From the NCBI GenBank assembly GCA_036502005.1, contig DASXZH010000021.1, positions 1 through 64,000 on the forward strand: a stretch of 64,000 nucleotides of DNA, given 5' to 3'. Of this stretch, positions 8,692-17,938 are shown one piece after another. Origin of the DNA: DASXZH01 sp036502005 (GTDB lineage Bacteria > Armatimonadota > Fimbriimonadia > Fimbriimonadales > Fimbriimonadaceae). A program made the translations under genes and the position numbers. Position 1 is the first letter of the stretch. Each line of letters starts with the position of its first letter. The notes under the pieces were generated by a model. That model had not been told where the DNA came from. It did not search any database and was given only the letters and a program-made list of their open reading frames with translations.

Positions 8692-11600
8692 CTCTCAACG
8701 AAGATACATTGGTCCAACAAACGACGGCAGATTATCTTCGAAACTCCCTCGGATGGGACTCGATCTATGCGTTCAATCAGGAAGACTACGGAGACGGAAG
8801 CCTGCTGGGGCGCAAAGACCAAAGAGAGACGCTATTACTCCGAGATGTTCGGGATGCGCTGAAGCGACTGAATCCGGACCTTCCGGTGGAAGCTTATCGA
8901 GATGCAGAGCGGCAGTTGATCGAGGCAAATGCGAGCCTTTCTCTGCTTAGCCAAAATCAAGAGAAGTATAGTCTGGCCCGTGACGGCATTCTAGTTAGCT
9001 TCCGCGACGTCCAGGGCAATCTACAGAAAAAGCGTCTCGCCGTAATAGACTTTGACAACATAGAAAACAACCGTTTCCTGGCTGTGCGCGAGCTATGGAT
9101 TCAAGGCGAAATCTACCGCCGCCGGGCCGACATTGTTGGGTTCATCAATGGCTTGCCCTTGCTCTTCATAGAGTGTAAGGCGATTCATCGTGATTTGAGC
9201 CACGCGGTCAACGAGAACCTCAAAGATTATGCGGACACGATTCCTCACGCCTTTCACCACAATGCCATCCTGCTGATCGGCAACGGAGTCAAAGGCAAGA
9301 TTGGGGCACTTGGCAGCTCGTACAAGTTCTTCCATGAGTGGAAACGACTGGAAGAATCTGAGCCCGGCGTTGTGGACATGGAGACGCTCTTGAAAGGCGT
9401 CTGCGACCGTCGCAACCTCCTTGATCTGATGGAGAACTTCATACTGTTCGATGACAGTTCCGGAAAGACGGTCAAGATTGTAGGAAAGAACCATCAATTC
9501 CTAGGCGTGAACCGCGCCATTCAGTCCGTGCGAGACAGACGCGAGCGACAAGGCAAGCTAGGTGTGTTTTGGCATACCCAAGGTAGCGGCAAGAGCTACT
9601 CTATGGTGTTTTTCACGCGAAAGGTGCATCGCAAACTGGGAGGCAACTTTACGTTTCTCGTGCTGACGGATCGAGATGACCTCGATTCTCAGATCTACAA
9701 GACCTTCACAGGATGCGGCGTCACGAGAGGCGATCCCGAACAGTTCCGTGCCGGATCAGGTGATCACCTAAAGAAAATGTTGGCCGAACATAAGAGCTAC
9801 GTCTTTACCCTTATTCAAAAGTTCAATCAGGACGTGTCACCTGAAGATGCATGGTCGAACCGAGACGATATTATTGTGATGAGCGACGAGGCCCATCGGA
9901 CCCAATACGGCCGGCTCGCCCTCAATATGCGGAATGCGATCCCCCAGGCTTCCTATATAGGTTTCACCGGGACACCATTGTTCAAGAGCGATGAGATCAC
10001 CCGCCGCGTTTTCGGGGACTATGTTTCGACCTACGATTTTCAGCGCGCTGTCGATGATGGGGCGACTGTGCCCCTCTTTTACGATGCCAGAGGAGAAAAG
10101 CTGGGACTAGCCCATACCGAATTAAACGACAAGATCGCCGATGTCCTTGAGCGACTTGATGAGTACGACTTGGACGTAAACCAACGCGCGCGACTGGAAA
10201 ACGACCTACAACGTGAGTATCACATAATCGCCGCTGAGCCTCGGCTTGAGCGAATTGCAGCTGACTTTGTGGAGCATTACTCAACCTCGTGGGAGAGCGG
10301 CAAAGCGATGATTGTGGGTATCGACAAGATCACCTGTGTTCGCTTATACGACCTGATCAAGCCTCGCTGGCTGAAGCGAATTCGGGAGCTGGAATCTGAG
10401 TTGCGCTCTATTGACGACGAGCAGGAAGTCGTCTTTCGAAAGCGGCAAATCGCATGGATGAAAGACACACTGATGGCAGTGGTTATAAGCGAAGAACAGG
10501 GGGAAATGGAGAAGTTCCGCAACTGGAATATCGATATCTCCGCTCACAGGAAGTTAATCAAGCAGGGTTTCACGCTGCCGGACGGGGGATCACTCGATAT
10601 CGAATCAGCTTTTAAGCGCGAGACGCATCCGTTTCGTGTGGCGATTGTGTGTGCAATGTGGCTCACGGGCTTCGATGTCCCGTCGCTCGCAACCCTGTAT
10701 CTGGACAAGCCACTGAAGGCACACACACTTATGCAGGCCATTGCTCGCGCCAACCGTGTGAACGAGGGCAAGAATAACGGCCTCATCGTCGATTATTGCG
10801 GCATTTTGAGGAATCTACGGATGGCATTAGCCACCTTTTCGGGAGCTGGCGACACAGGTCGAGACGGTGAGGATACGAGTGAGGAATACCCCGCCCGCCC
10901 GCCGGAGGAACTGCTAGCAGATTTGCAAGAAGCAATCGAGCTTGTAGATAGCTTCTTAGGAGAAAGGGACGCCTCGCTCAACATGGTGATCGCCCAAACG
11001 GGGTTCGCACGCAACGCCGCGATTGATCAAGCCAAAGAGGCGGCGAACGAAAACGACGAAACGCGGAAGCAGTTCGAGGTGATGTCGCGCGAAGTCTTCT
11101 TGAAGTTTAAAGCGTGCCTAACTTTCGAGGGCGTGAACGACTTCAAAGTGGCATACGATGCTGTCAACGTGATTTATAAAAGCCTACAAGAGGATCGCGA
11201 AGAGGCAGACATCAGTCGGATCATGAAAGACCTCCACGAGATCGTCGCCGATGCGGTGACGCCCGTTGAGCAGGGTGTTGCCAAAGAAGACAAAAAGCTA
11301 TACGACATATCGAAGATCGATTTTGAAAGGCTACGGCAAGAGTTTCTTAAGAGCCCGCGAAAGAACTCGACCGTTCAGGAACTAAAGAGCGTGATCGAAA
11401 AGAAGTTGGCGCGATTGCTGCGCGAAAACCCGTTGCGGGTTGATTTTCAGGCTCGGTTTGAAGCCATCCTGGACGAGTACAACACCGAAAAAGACCGCCA
11501 AACTATCGAGCAGACTTTCGACGCGCTCTTGAAGCTTGTAGCATCGTTGGATGAGGAAGAGCAACGTCATGTACGCGAGGGGCTCGATGAGGAATCGCTC

Positions 11601-11903
11601 GCCTTATTCGATCTACTGAGCAAAGCAGACTTAACGCCCAGCGATATCAAAAGGATTAAGTCTGTTGCAGGCGCACTTCTCTCAGTGCTGAAACGCGAGA
11701 AGCTCAAGATTCGGCAATGGCGAGAGAAAGAGTCAACTAGGGATGCCGTTCGTTCTACGATCTACGACTTCCTGTACAGTGATGAAACAGGATTACCTGA
11801 GACCTATTCTGAAAAGGAGATTGGAGAGAAGGTTGATGCGGTGTTCCGACACGTTTATTACGCGTATCCAACTGTTCCATCTCCTATTTACGCCCGCACG
11901 TAG
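8688..11903 (+). CDS. hsdR: Type I restriction endonuclease subunit HsdR
   Basis: The motor and nuclease subunit (1071 aa from 8688). The N-terminal PD-(D/E)xK nuclease domain has the EVE-type core ending in LLFIECKAI (about residue 160). The SF2 translocase has Walker A GVFWHTQGSGKS (about 291-302) and the DEAH box in SDEAHRTQYG (about 400), followed by IGFTGTPLF (motif III). A long helical C-terminal region closes the protein. The start at 8688 overlaps the hsdS stop (ATGA) and gives the family N-terminus MTLNEDTLVQQ; the frame is open further upstream but inside hsdS. The order M-S-R with 4-bp overlaps indicates one transcript. All motifs are intact, so the system looks active. Confidence 0.95.
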   Translation: MTLNEDTLVQQTTADYLRNSLGWDSIYAFNQEDYGDGSLLGRKDQRETLLLRDVRDALKRLNPDLPVEAYRDAERQLIEANASLSLLSQNQEKYSLARDGILVSFRDVQGNLQKKRLAVIDFDNIENNRFLAVRELWIQGEIYRRRADIVGFINGLPLLFIECKAIHRDLSHAVNENLKDYADTIPHAFHHNAILLIGNGVKGKIGALGSSYKFFHEWKRLEESEPGVVDMETLLKGVCDRRNLLDLMENFILFDDSSGKTVKIVGKNHQFLGVNRAIQSVRDRRERQGKLGVFWHTQGSGKSYSMVFFTRKVHRKLGGNFTFLVLTDRDDLDSQIYKTFTGCGVTRGDPEQFRAGSGDHLKKMLAEHKSYVFTLIQKFNQDVSPEDAWSNRDDIIVMSDEAHRTQYGRLALNMRNAIPQASYIGFTGTPLFKSDEITRRVFGDYVSTYDFQRAVDDGATVPLFYDARGEKLGLAHTELNDKIADVLERLDEYDLDVNQRARLENDLQREYHIIAAEPRLERIAADFVEHYSTSWESGKAMIVGIDKITCVRLYDLIKPRWLKRIRELESELRSIDDEQEVVFRKRQIAWMKDTLMAVVISEEQGEMEKFRNWNIDISAHRKLIKQGFTLPDGGSLDIESAFKRETHPFRVAIVCAMWLTGFDVPSLATLYLDKPLKAHTLMQAIARANRVNEGKNNGLIVDYCGILRNLRMALATFSGAGDTGRDGEDTSEEYPARPPEELLADLQEAIELVDSFLGERDASLNMVIAQTGFARNAAIDQAKEAANENDETRKQFEVMSREVFLKFKACLTFEGVNDFKVAYDAVNVIYKSLQEDREEADISRIMKDLHEIVADAVTPVEQGVAKEDKKLYDISKIDFERLRQEFLKSPRKNSTVQELKSVIEKKLARLLRENPLRVDFQARFEAILDEYNTEKDRQTIEQTFDALLKLVASLDEEEQRHVREGLDEESLALFDLLSKADLTPSDIKRIKSVAGALLSVLKREKLKIRQWREKESTRDAVRSTIYDFLYSDETGLPETYSEKEIGEKVDAVFRHVYYAYPTVPSPIYART

Positions 11904-11931
11904 TCATTGCCTTTCATTTGTTTTTACTTAA

Positions 11932-12171
11932 ATGGAAATAGTCACTCTGACCAAATTAAAATCTCCGCACGCACGCGCTTTCGCTTGGGAAATCCTTGAC
12001 ATCAACTTGCTGGCTCGGGTGATTGCCGAAACTGCGCTGGGACAAGTGCATCATGCTATGAGCATCCTGAACGACGAGGAAATTCCCACCGACGAATCTG
12101 ACCCACGCAATTATGAGGCGGCGATGCTCGCTGAAGCAAAGGCAAAGATTCACTACGGAGTTCCTCTATGA
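11932..12171 (+). CDS. Small hypothetical protein leading the CBASS operon
   Basis: A 79-residue acidic, helical protein (MEIVTLTKLKSPHARAF ... YEAAMLAEAKAKIHYGVPL) that I do not recognise. Its stop overlaps the start of the patatin gene by four bases (ATGA at 12168-12171), so translation of the effector is coupled to it. The ATG has no clear ribosome-binding site and lies 28 bp after the hsdR stop, so it may be read through from hsdR or start its own transcript in the T-rich stretch just upstream. Tight coupling to an effector lipase gene raises the idea of an inhibitor or partner of CapV (inference only). Confidence 0.6.
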   Translation: MEIVTLTKLKSPHARAFAWEILDINLLARVIAETALGQVHHAMSILNDEEIPTDESDPRNYEAAMLAEAKAKIHYGVPL

Positions 12172-13184
12172 AACCTATGAAGATTCTGACCATCGATGGT
12201 GGAGGAATGAAGGGTGTGTTCGCTTGCAGCTATCTAGCCACACTTGAGTCGCATTTCGGCAAAAAGCTTGACCAGCATTTCGATCTCATTGCTGGCACCT
12301 CGACCGGCGGCATTATCGCGTTAGGTTTAGCTGCTGGGAAAACGGCTGCAGAACTGCTTTCGTTCTACCGAGAGCATGGCAAGGAAATATTTCCTGAGGG
12401 CAAGCCAGAACCGAAAAGGCAGCCGATGAGATTTTTTCGAGGGGCATTTCATTTAAAAGCTCGATTGGAGAAGGGTTACTGGTACGAAAGCGAACCTCTT
12501 CAACAGGCTCTCGCAGGGGTGCTCACCAAACCAAACGGAAAGCCCTTACTCATGTGTGACGCTAGCACTCGATTGTTAATTCCGGCTGTGAATGCACAGA
12601 CAGCTTTTCCCCGCGTATTCAAGGCTCATCGAGGGGAGCCCCAAGTTGCTCATTTAACACGGGATACAGACATCCCAATGATAGCGGTTGCCCTGGCTAC
12701 CGCCGCAGCGCCATGGTATCTACCGATTGCCAAGCTGGAAGAAGGAGGCGCGCCGTTCACCTACATAGATGGTGGTTTATGGGCGAATAACCCTTCAGTG
12801 GTGGCGATTACTGAGGCGCTAACATATTACGTCGGAGTTGATCGAGCCTACAGCGGTATTGAGTTGCTATCGGTGGCTCTCCCCAGTTCTGCCGGTTACA
12901 GCAACGACGGCAAATATAGACGTGGACAAAAATTTATTGATCAGCTGCTAAGTTATTCAATGGAGTCGTCCAAGCACGGCACGGATCAGACAGCAAAATT
13001 CTTGCTACGGGGTTCCAACAACGTCTATTACAGAGTGCAACCCAAGAACTTGACCGAGGAACAATCCGAGCGGCTAAAGCTCGACAGCGCTAGCGACGAA
13101 GCAGTTGGAGAGCTAATGATGCTAGGTGGTGATCAAGCGCAAAACGACAAGAATCTTGATACAGTGAAAGCCATATTCAGCTAG
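12168..13184 (+). CDS. capV: CBASS effector, patatin-like phospholipase CapV
   Basis: A 338-residue patatin-family lipase. It has the oxyanion motif DGGGMKG at about residue 10, the nucleophile elbow GTSTG at about 44-48 (Ser46 region) and the catalytic Asp in DGGLWANN at about 200. In characterised type II CBASS, CapV is switched on by the cyclic dinucleotide from the neighbouring cyclase and degrades inner-membrane phospholipids, killing the infected cell. The gene order here (effector, cyclase, Cap2, Cap3) matches the Vibrio cholerae capV-dncV operon. All catalytic motifs are present. The second in-frame ATG at 12177 is a possible alternative start. Confidence 0.92.
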   Translation: MKPMKILTIDGGGMKGVFACSYLATLESHFGKKLDQHFDLIAGTSTGGIIALGLAAGKTAAELLSFYREHGKEIFPEGKPEPKRQPMRFFRGAFHLKARLEKGYWYESEPLQQALAGVLTKPNGKPLLMCDASTRLLIPAVNAQTAFPRVFKAHRGEPQVAHLTRDTDIPMIAVALATAAAPWYLPIAKLEEGGAPFTYIDGGLWANNPSVVAITEALTYYVGVDRAYSGIELLSVALPSSAGYSNDGKYRRGQKFIDQLLSYSMESSKHGTDQTAKFLLRGSNNVYYRVQPKNLTEEQSERLKLDSASDEAVGELMMLGGDQAQNDKNLDTVKAIFS

Positions 13185-13212
13185 ACGCTTGTATAGGTAT
13201 AATGGCAATCAA

Positions 13213-14175
13213 ATGGCTAACAACCAAAAACAATTCGAAGGGTTTCTCAAGAACATCCAGCTGATCGGCGAAGATCTAGACTCGCTGCGGACTTCTCGCG
13301 ACGCAAACCGTGACCGCATCAAAAAATACTGGAAAGAGGAGCTTAAACGGCTGGTCCCCACCTTTGAGGAGCAAGGTTCGTTTAAGATGGGCACAGTTGT
13401 AAGGCCGATTGAGGGCGACTACGACCTCGACGACGGTATGTATCTGAATTGTATTGGTAATGACCCCGAAAAGTGGGAATCGACGGCAATGATACAAGGT
13501 TGGGTTTGTTCGGCCGTAGAGGGTGCAACCCAGGGTAATCCGCAGAAGAGGAAACGTTGCGTCCGCATTCCATACAAGGGTGGCTATCACGTCGATGTGC
13601 CTTCGTATGGAATTGACTCTTTTAACACGACCCGGGTTTATGAGAAGGACAAGCAGCCAACTGATTTCGACGAAAGCAATCCCGTAGCGCTCGTCGAGTG
13701 GTTCGACGAACGCAAGAAATCTCATGCTGATCTCCGTGACCTCGTGAGATTCTTCAAGGGCTGGCGAGATCACCAGAAGGGTGTACTCACCAAAATCAAA
13801 TCCGTGGCAATGACGATTCTGGTTTCGGAACGGATTCAGTCCAATGAGCGATATGATCAAGCAGTGATCGACACCGCTCAGAATTGCGCCAATCATCTAC
13901 GTGCTGGCGGTTCAATTTCAAAGCCGGTCGCACCTTTTGAAAATCTGACCGCCTCCTGGTCGGATGATGAAAGAACGAAGATTGCTGACGCCTTCCAAGC
14001 TTTGGCTGACAAAGGCACAGAAGCAAGGGACTCCGGCACCGTTAGAGCGGGTGCTCTCATCTGGCAAAAGCAGTTCGGTTCGCGCTATCCGGTTCCAGAT
14101 GAGGATGCGGAGAAAGTCCTTGGCCCCAGCATTTTCGTCAAGCGCGATATCCGCGAGTCTCAGCCGTTCGCCTAA
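13213..14175 (+). CDS. dncV-like: CBASS cyclic-dinucleotide synthase, DncV-like
   Basis: A 320-residue CD-NTase. The nucleotidyltransferase core shows GSFKMGTVVRP (the GS motif), the metal-binding DYDLDDGMYL and the third acidic residue in HVDVPSYGI. The phrasing DxDxDDG, HxDVP and then VEWF...L..LVRFFKGWRDHQ resembles V. cholerae DncV (MDIDDGTY, HIDVP, RFMKAWRDAQ), so this is probably a clade A enzyme making a purine dinucleotide such as 3',3'-cGAMP; the product is inference. I prefer ATG 13213 over an upstream TTG at 13189. The C-terminus ends RESQPFA; in type II CBASS, Cap2 links the cyclase C-terminus to cell targets. Confidence 0.92.
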   Translation: MANNQKQFEGFLKNIQLIGEDLDSLRTSRDANRDRIKKYWKEELKRLVPTFEEQGSFKMGTVVRPIEGDYDLDDGMYLNCIGNDPEKWESTAMIQGWVCSAVEGATQGNPQKRKRCVRIPYKGGYHVDVPSYGIDSFNTTRVYEKDKQPTDFDESNPVALVEWFDERKKSHADLRDLVRFFKGWRDHQKGVLTKIKSVAMTILVSERIQSNERYDQAVIDTAQNCANHLRAGGSISKPVAPFENLTASWSDDERTKIADAFQALADKGTEARDSGTVRAGALIWQKQFGSRYPVPDEDAEKVLGPSIFVKRDIRESQPFA

Positions 14176-14192
14176 AGGATTAGGAGAACGTC

Positions 14193-15896
14193 ATTATTCT
14201 TTACTCAGAAGCATGGGATAGGTTCGGGAGAGCCCTCGAAAATAGAGGGTTCTTACGTGTCGGGCACCCACATGGAAGATGGGAGGGCGACCTTCATGTC
14301 GAGTGGATGCAACCTGAGTCAGGTGAACTACAGGCCTCGGTCCACCGTATCGCTATTCAGATTGACACAGGGTTTCCGTTCAAAAAGCCTGATGTCATTC
14401 CATTGTCCGAACTGCGAGCCGGGGCACGCCACCGGGCACCTACAAGCAGTAATGGTGCGCTTTGCTTGTATTCGGAGCGGGGTAGGGGCTGGCTTCCGGA
14501 ATATACGGGAGAAGACCTCCTAAGTCGAGCAAAGGACTGGTACGTCCACTATCACCGTGACGACTGGAACGCGGAGGATCAAGCTCCTGACTTGCACCTC
14601 TACTATCAGCGCTCAAGGTTTCGCCAGCTAGCTATTATTGGAGAAGATTGGAATCCACCAGCAGGCCCTAGTGGTCGCTTTGCTATTTCGGAAGGATTTC
14701 GTTCATTGCTCATGTCAAATCCGACTTGGCCTGATCAAATGCCCATGGGCATGCCTCCAGAGAGACTTTCTACGAATGTTGGAGTGCAAACTTCTAAGCG
14801 TTCTGTGGGAATATGGTTTAGATTGGCTTCAGAGCCCACGCCGGCTGATGATCTGCACAAGGTGCTTCAAGATATCGACAGTAAATCAAACTCTTGGACG
14901 GGATTTGCACAAAGGCAAATACGTGGTCTCGCCGGAATTAAACCGAAAAACGATTACCGAACAGTCGTAGCGCTAGGCTATCCTGGCTCTACTGGAAGTG
15001 AATGGCTGTTTCTGGAGTTCACTCTCCCCGTGGGAACCAAACGTGCTGACCGTTGGGAAAGAGAACTTGGAAACATCCAGGTTAAAGCGTTAGAAACGGC
15101 CCCTGCAAAGGCGTCTGATCTGGTCCGAAGAACAGCTCACATCCAAACTCTCCTCACCGATAAGCGATTGCTGATATTTGGGTTAGGAGCCGTCGGATCA
15201 TCTCTAACTCTCCTGTTGGCTAAAGCTGGTGTAGGGAGCATAATGGGCGTCGACGCTGAACAAATGCGTCCAGGCAACAGCATACGACACGAGGCTGGCA
15301 TACGACTCTCGGGCCTCGACAAAGCAACAGCAATGCAAATCGTCGTGGGACAGCATGCGCCCTACTGCGATTTCACCACTCATGTTGAAACCTGGGACCC
15401 GGACGAACTTATACGGCTCGCAAAAGGGGCCGATCTTATAGTAGATGCCACAGCAAACAGCTCGTTTGGACTGCTATTAAATGAAGCGTGTGTAAGGGCT
15501 GTCAGACCACTCCTCTCTGTGGCGACTTACCGAAGAGCATCTGTTGGCCGGATCCGAATCATAAAACCTGGCGAGAACGCTTGCTTTGTTTGTTATCTTG
15601 AGCACGCGGAAACACCAGACTATCCGCTTATTCCACCAGGAGATGAGGGCGAATTTATCGAGGCCGGATGCGGTGATCCAACTGTGGAAGCCTCTGCTAT
15701 TGACGTGGAATTTGTTTCAAACATTGCAGCTCAGGCTGCAAGAAAAGTCTTAATCTCCGCGCTACCTGAAGGGATGGACGAATGCCTTGTAGTTGTCACA
15801 CCGCTTGACGGGGCACGGGTGCCGCTACAATCAGTGGGGATACACTGGTCGCGCCGCGCGCAAATCAATGCCTGTGAAGCTTGTGGTGAGCTATGA
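14193..15896 (+). CDS. cap2: CBASS Cap2, E1/E2-type ligase (non-ATG start)
   Basis: Cap2 primes the cyclase by conjugating its C-terminus to other molecules, in a ubiquitin-like reaction. The E2-like domain has the catalytic Cys in GALCLYSERG (about residue 91). The adenylating E1/ThiF domain has GLGAVGSS (about 330), VDAEQMRPGN, the CFVC pair (about 464-467) and a candidate E1 cysteine in EAGCGDPT (about 493). The first ATG in frame is 14307, but it would remove the start of the E2 domain. The frame is open back to 14184 and contains AGGAGA (14182-14187) five bases before ATT at 14193, so I start there, giving 567 aa. The stop overlaps cap3 by four bases. Confidence 0.85.
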   Translation: MILYSEAWDRFGRALENRGFLRVGHPHGRWEGDLHVEWMQPESGELQASVHRIAIQIDTGFPFKKPDVIPLSELRAGARHRAPTSSNGALCLYSERGRGWLPEYTGEDLLSRAKDWYVHYHRDDWNAEDQAPDLHLYYQRSRFRQLAIIGEDWNPPAGPSGRFAISEGFRSLLMSNPTWPDQMPMGMPPERLSTNVGVQTSKRSVGIWFRLASEPTPADDLHKVLQDIDSKSNSWTGFAQRQIRGLAGIKPKNDYRTVVALGYPGSTGSEWLFLEFTLPVGTKRADRWERELGNIQVKALETAPAKASDLVRRTAHIQTLLTDKRLLIFGLGAVGSSLTLLLAKAGVGSIMGVDAEQMRPGNSIRHEAGIRLSGLDKATAMQIVVGQHAPYCDFTTHVETWDPDELIRLAKGADLIVDATANSSFGLLLNEACVRAVRPLLSVATYRRASVGRIRIIKPGENACFVCYLEHAETPDYPLIPPGDEGEFIEAGCGDPTVEASAIDVEFVSNIAAQAARKVLISALPEGMDECLVVVTPLDGARVPLQSVGIHWSRRAQINACEACGEL

Positions 15897-16369
15897 AACC
15901 TTCATTGGATCTTGTACTCTCTAAGACTGCTGCCGAGCTACTTAGACGAGAGGCTGGAAGAAAATGGCCATTTGAGACTGGAGGGATACTCTTAGGCTCA
16001 AAAAGCAACGGCACAGTTATGGTGGAACACGCGACTGGCCCGGGCCCCAAGGCTCGGCATGGCGTAGCCAGTTTTACGCGAGACGGTGATTATGCCCAAC
16101 AGGAACTAGAACGTCTTGTCGAACATTCAAAAGGAGGCGTGGACTACATCGGCGAATGGCATTCACACACACTGCCAGTAGGACCGAGTCCTCGGGATCG
16201 TAAGAGCATGGCTCTTATCGCTGTAAGTGCGGCATACAATTTAGACGAACCGCTCCTATTACTTTGCTTGCCTCGGCGAATCGCTCGCAGACCAACCTGG
16301 ACATTTCGCGGCTACGGTTTTTTTCGTGGAAGTCTGGTTGAGTTTGCTGGAGTGGCTATTCGAAGTTGA
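15893..16369 (+). CDS. cap3: CBASS Cap3, JAB/JAMM isopeptidase
   Basis: A 158-residue JAB-domain metalloprotease. The JAMM zinc site is complete: the catalytic Glu in FETGGILLG (about residue 24) and GEWHSHTLPVGPSPRD (about 83-98), which is His-x-His followed by Ser and Asp. In type II CBASS, Cap3 removes the cyclase from its conjugates and so reverses Cap2. It overlaps the cap2 stop by four bases and is the last gene of the operon; the next gene is about 200 bp away with its own leader. Confidence 0.92.
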   Translation: MKPSLDLVLSKTAAELLRREAGRKWPFETGGILLGSKSNGTVMVEHATGPGPKARHGVASFTRDGDYAQQELERLVEHSKGGVDYIGEWHSHTLPVGPSPRDRKSMALIAVSAAYNLDEPLLLLCLPRRIARRPTWTFRGYGFFRGSLVEFAGVAIRS

Positions 16370-16576
16370 CGAAGAGGGATATGCTCTTGGCAACAAACTC
16401 CAAACCTGCTCCGGTATACCTGTAAGCTCGGTTCGACGGAGTATGCCTTGTAAAATGTGGTTTAGGAATAAAGGAGGGCGCACACTTCCTGATTGGTAGG
16501 GCTAAACAGTGAATTGAAGGGCGCCGCTTTTTGAAGCCGGCGTAGATGGTGGCGCGTATTGGAAGGAACAAAGGAG

Positions 16577-17872
16577 ATGAAAGGAAACCGTGATCTACAC
16601 AACGCGCTCAAAGTCGAAGTAGTGGACTCTGCTTTTGGCGGTATAAACGCTTCGCTCCTAAAGCTCCAGTGGGGCAAAGACGACGTGGGCTTTAGCGTTC
16701 ATGTCTCGCCAAGTTCCTACACTCTTTCCGGTCTGCAGCTAACAGATGTATTGGGTTTCGTCGGTCTTGCGCGAACGAGTTGCCCTTATTTCCACGGCAG
16801 TGGCTACTGCGGCTGGGTGAAAGAAGGCTTTGATGTCAAAGCATTTGCCAATGCCGTGGCCAGCGCACATGATGCGCTATTGAAAGCCGAGCGGCACTTT
16901 CAGGCGTGCGGCATGAAGTTACCCCAACCAGAGGGTTGGTCGCATTTTTCCGGGCGTGAATCCAGATCGTACCAGTCGAGCCGAGATTCAGTATTTGGAG
17001 ATGCACACACGAGCCCTAAGCATTCGCACCTAAAAGAATCAGAGGACGAAAACTTCTATTTTTCCTTCTCCTGGATCGAAGGCGGTAGAGATAAGGGGTG
17101 GGTGACCCATATTAGGGAAAAACATGCACCTCTTTCCTCCGACATACGCGCAGCCTTTCATCTTTTAGATCTTCATAGCTTTGAGCAATGCCCAGAGTTT
17201 CATTTCGAACGGTGCTATTGGCGGTTCTATCCTTCTGCCTCACGTGACATTCTGCGAGCAAATAGTGTCCATGCGGTTTTTGATGCACTCGTGAACAACT
17301 TCTCACTTGGATTAGCGTTCCTATTGAAGGCGCAGGCTCTTATGGTCGCGTTTGGATTCAGCATTCTGCCAATTACTCAGCTAGAAATTGAGAAGAATAT
17401 TGAACTGGACATATCTACGAAAGTTGAAGTGCAAGAGAGGAACGCGTCATCTAGAATGCCTACTCGGTTTGACGTGGCTATCTCGTTTGCGGGAGTGAAC
17501 CGTGAGCAAGCTCAATATTTGGCCACCGAAGTGAAGAAAGCTGGGTTCGTTGTGTTCTACGACCACTTCTATCCTGAAGAGTTGTGGGGTAAAGATCTTG
17601 TAGTGTTCTTTGACGAGATCTATCGTAAACGCTCACGATACTGCGCAGTCTTCGTGTCGAGAGACTATGTTGACAAGGAGTGGACTAACTTGGAGCGCAA
17701 AAGCGCTCAAGCTCGAGCTTTGGCAGAAAAAGGAGCAGATTATATTCTGCCGATTAAGATGGACGACACGGAGCTACCCGGCATGCCCCCCACAGTTGCC
17801 TACGTCGACTATAGGAGCCTTGGAATCGAGGAGATATCGCGGCTCTTGATTCGAAAGCTTGAAGGTGCTTAG
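16577..17872 (+). CDS. TIR-domain protein with unknown N-terminal domain
   Basis: A 431-residue protein. The C-terminal 140 residues are a TIR domain: TRFDVAISFAGVNREQA, then AGFVVFYDHFYPEELWG, CAVFVSRDYVDKEW and TNLERKSAQARALAEKG, where the Glu in NLER is the likely NADase residue. Bacterial TIR proteins usually act in antiviral defence by NAD+ depletion or signal synthesis. The first 285 residues match no domain I know; they hold a segment with CPYFHGSGYCGW and an aromatic-rich part (FHFERCYWRFYPS) and may be the sensor. I chose ATG 16577, with AAGGA about nine bases upstream; a TTG at 16559 is an alternative. It lies between CBASS and the HEPN gene, all in one direction. Confidence 0.8.
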   Translation: MKGNRDLHNALKVEVVDSAFGGINASLLKLQWGKDDVGFSVHVSPSSYTLSGLQLTDVLGFVGLARTSCPYFHGSGYCGWVKEGFDVKAFANAVASAHDALLKAERHFQACGMKLPQPEGWSHFSGRESRSYQSSRDSVFGDAHTSPKHSHLKESEDENFYFSFSWIEGGRDKGWVTHIREKHAPLSSDIRAAFHLLDLHSFEQCPEFHFERCYWRFYPSASRDILRANSVHAVFDALVNNFSLGLAFLLKAQALMVAFGFSILPITQLEIEKNIELDISTKVEVQERNASSRMPTRFDVAISFAGVNREQAQYLATEVKKAGFVVFYDHFYPEELWGKDLVVFFDEIYRKRSRYCAVFVSRDYVDKEWTNLERKSAQARALAEKGADYILPIKMDDTELPGMPPTVAYVDYRSLGIEEISRLLIRKLEGA

Positions 17873-17938
17873 CGACACTAAATCTAAGCTTAGTTTTTCC
17901 AGTAGACATGCTGTCAGCTGAGCTGCTTTTGCGGCAAA

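Noticed and set aside
14307..14309. ATG as start of cap2
   Set aside because: It lacks a ribosome-binding site and would remove the beginning of the E2 domain, which is encoded upstream in frame.
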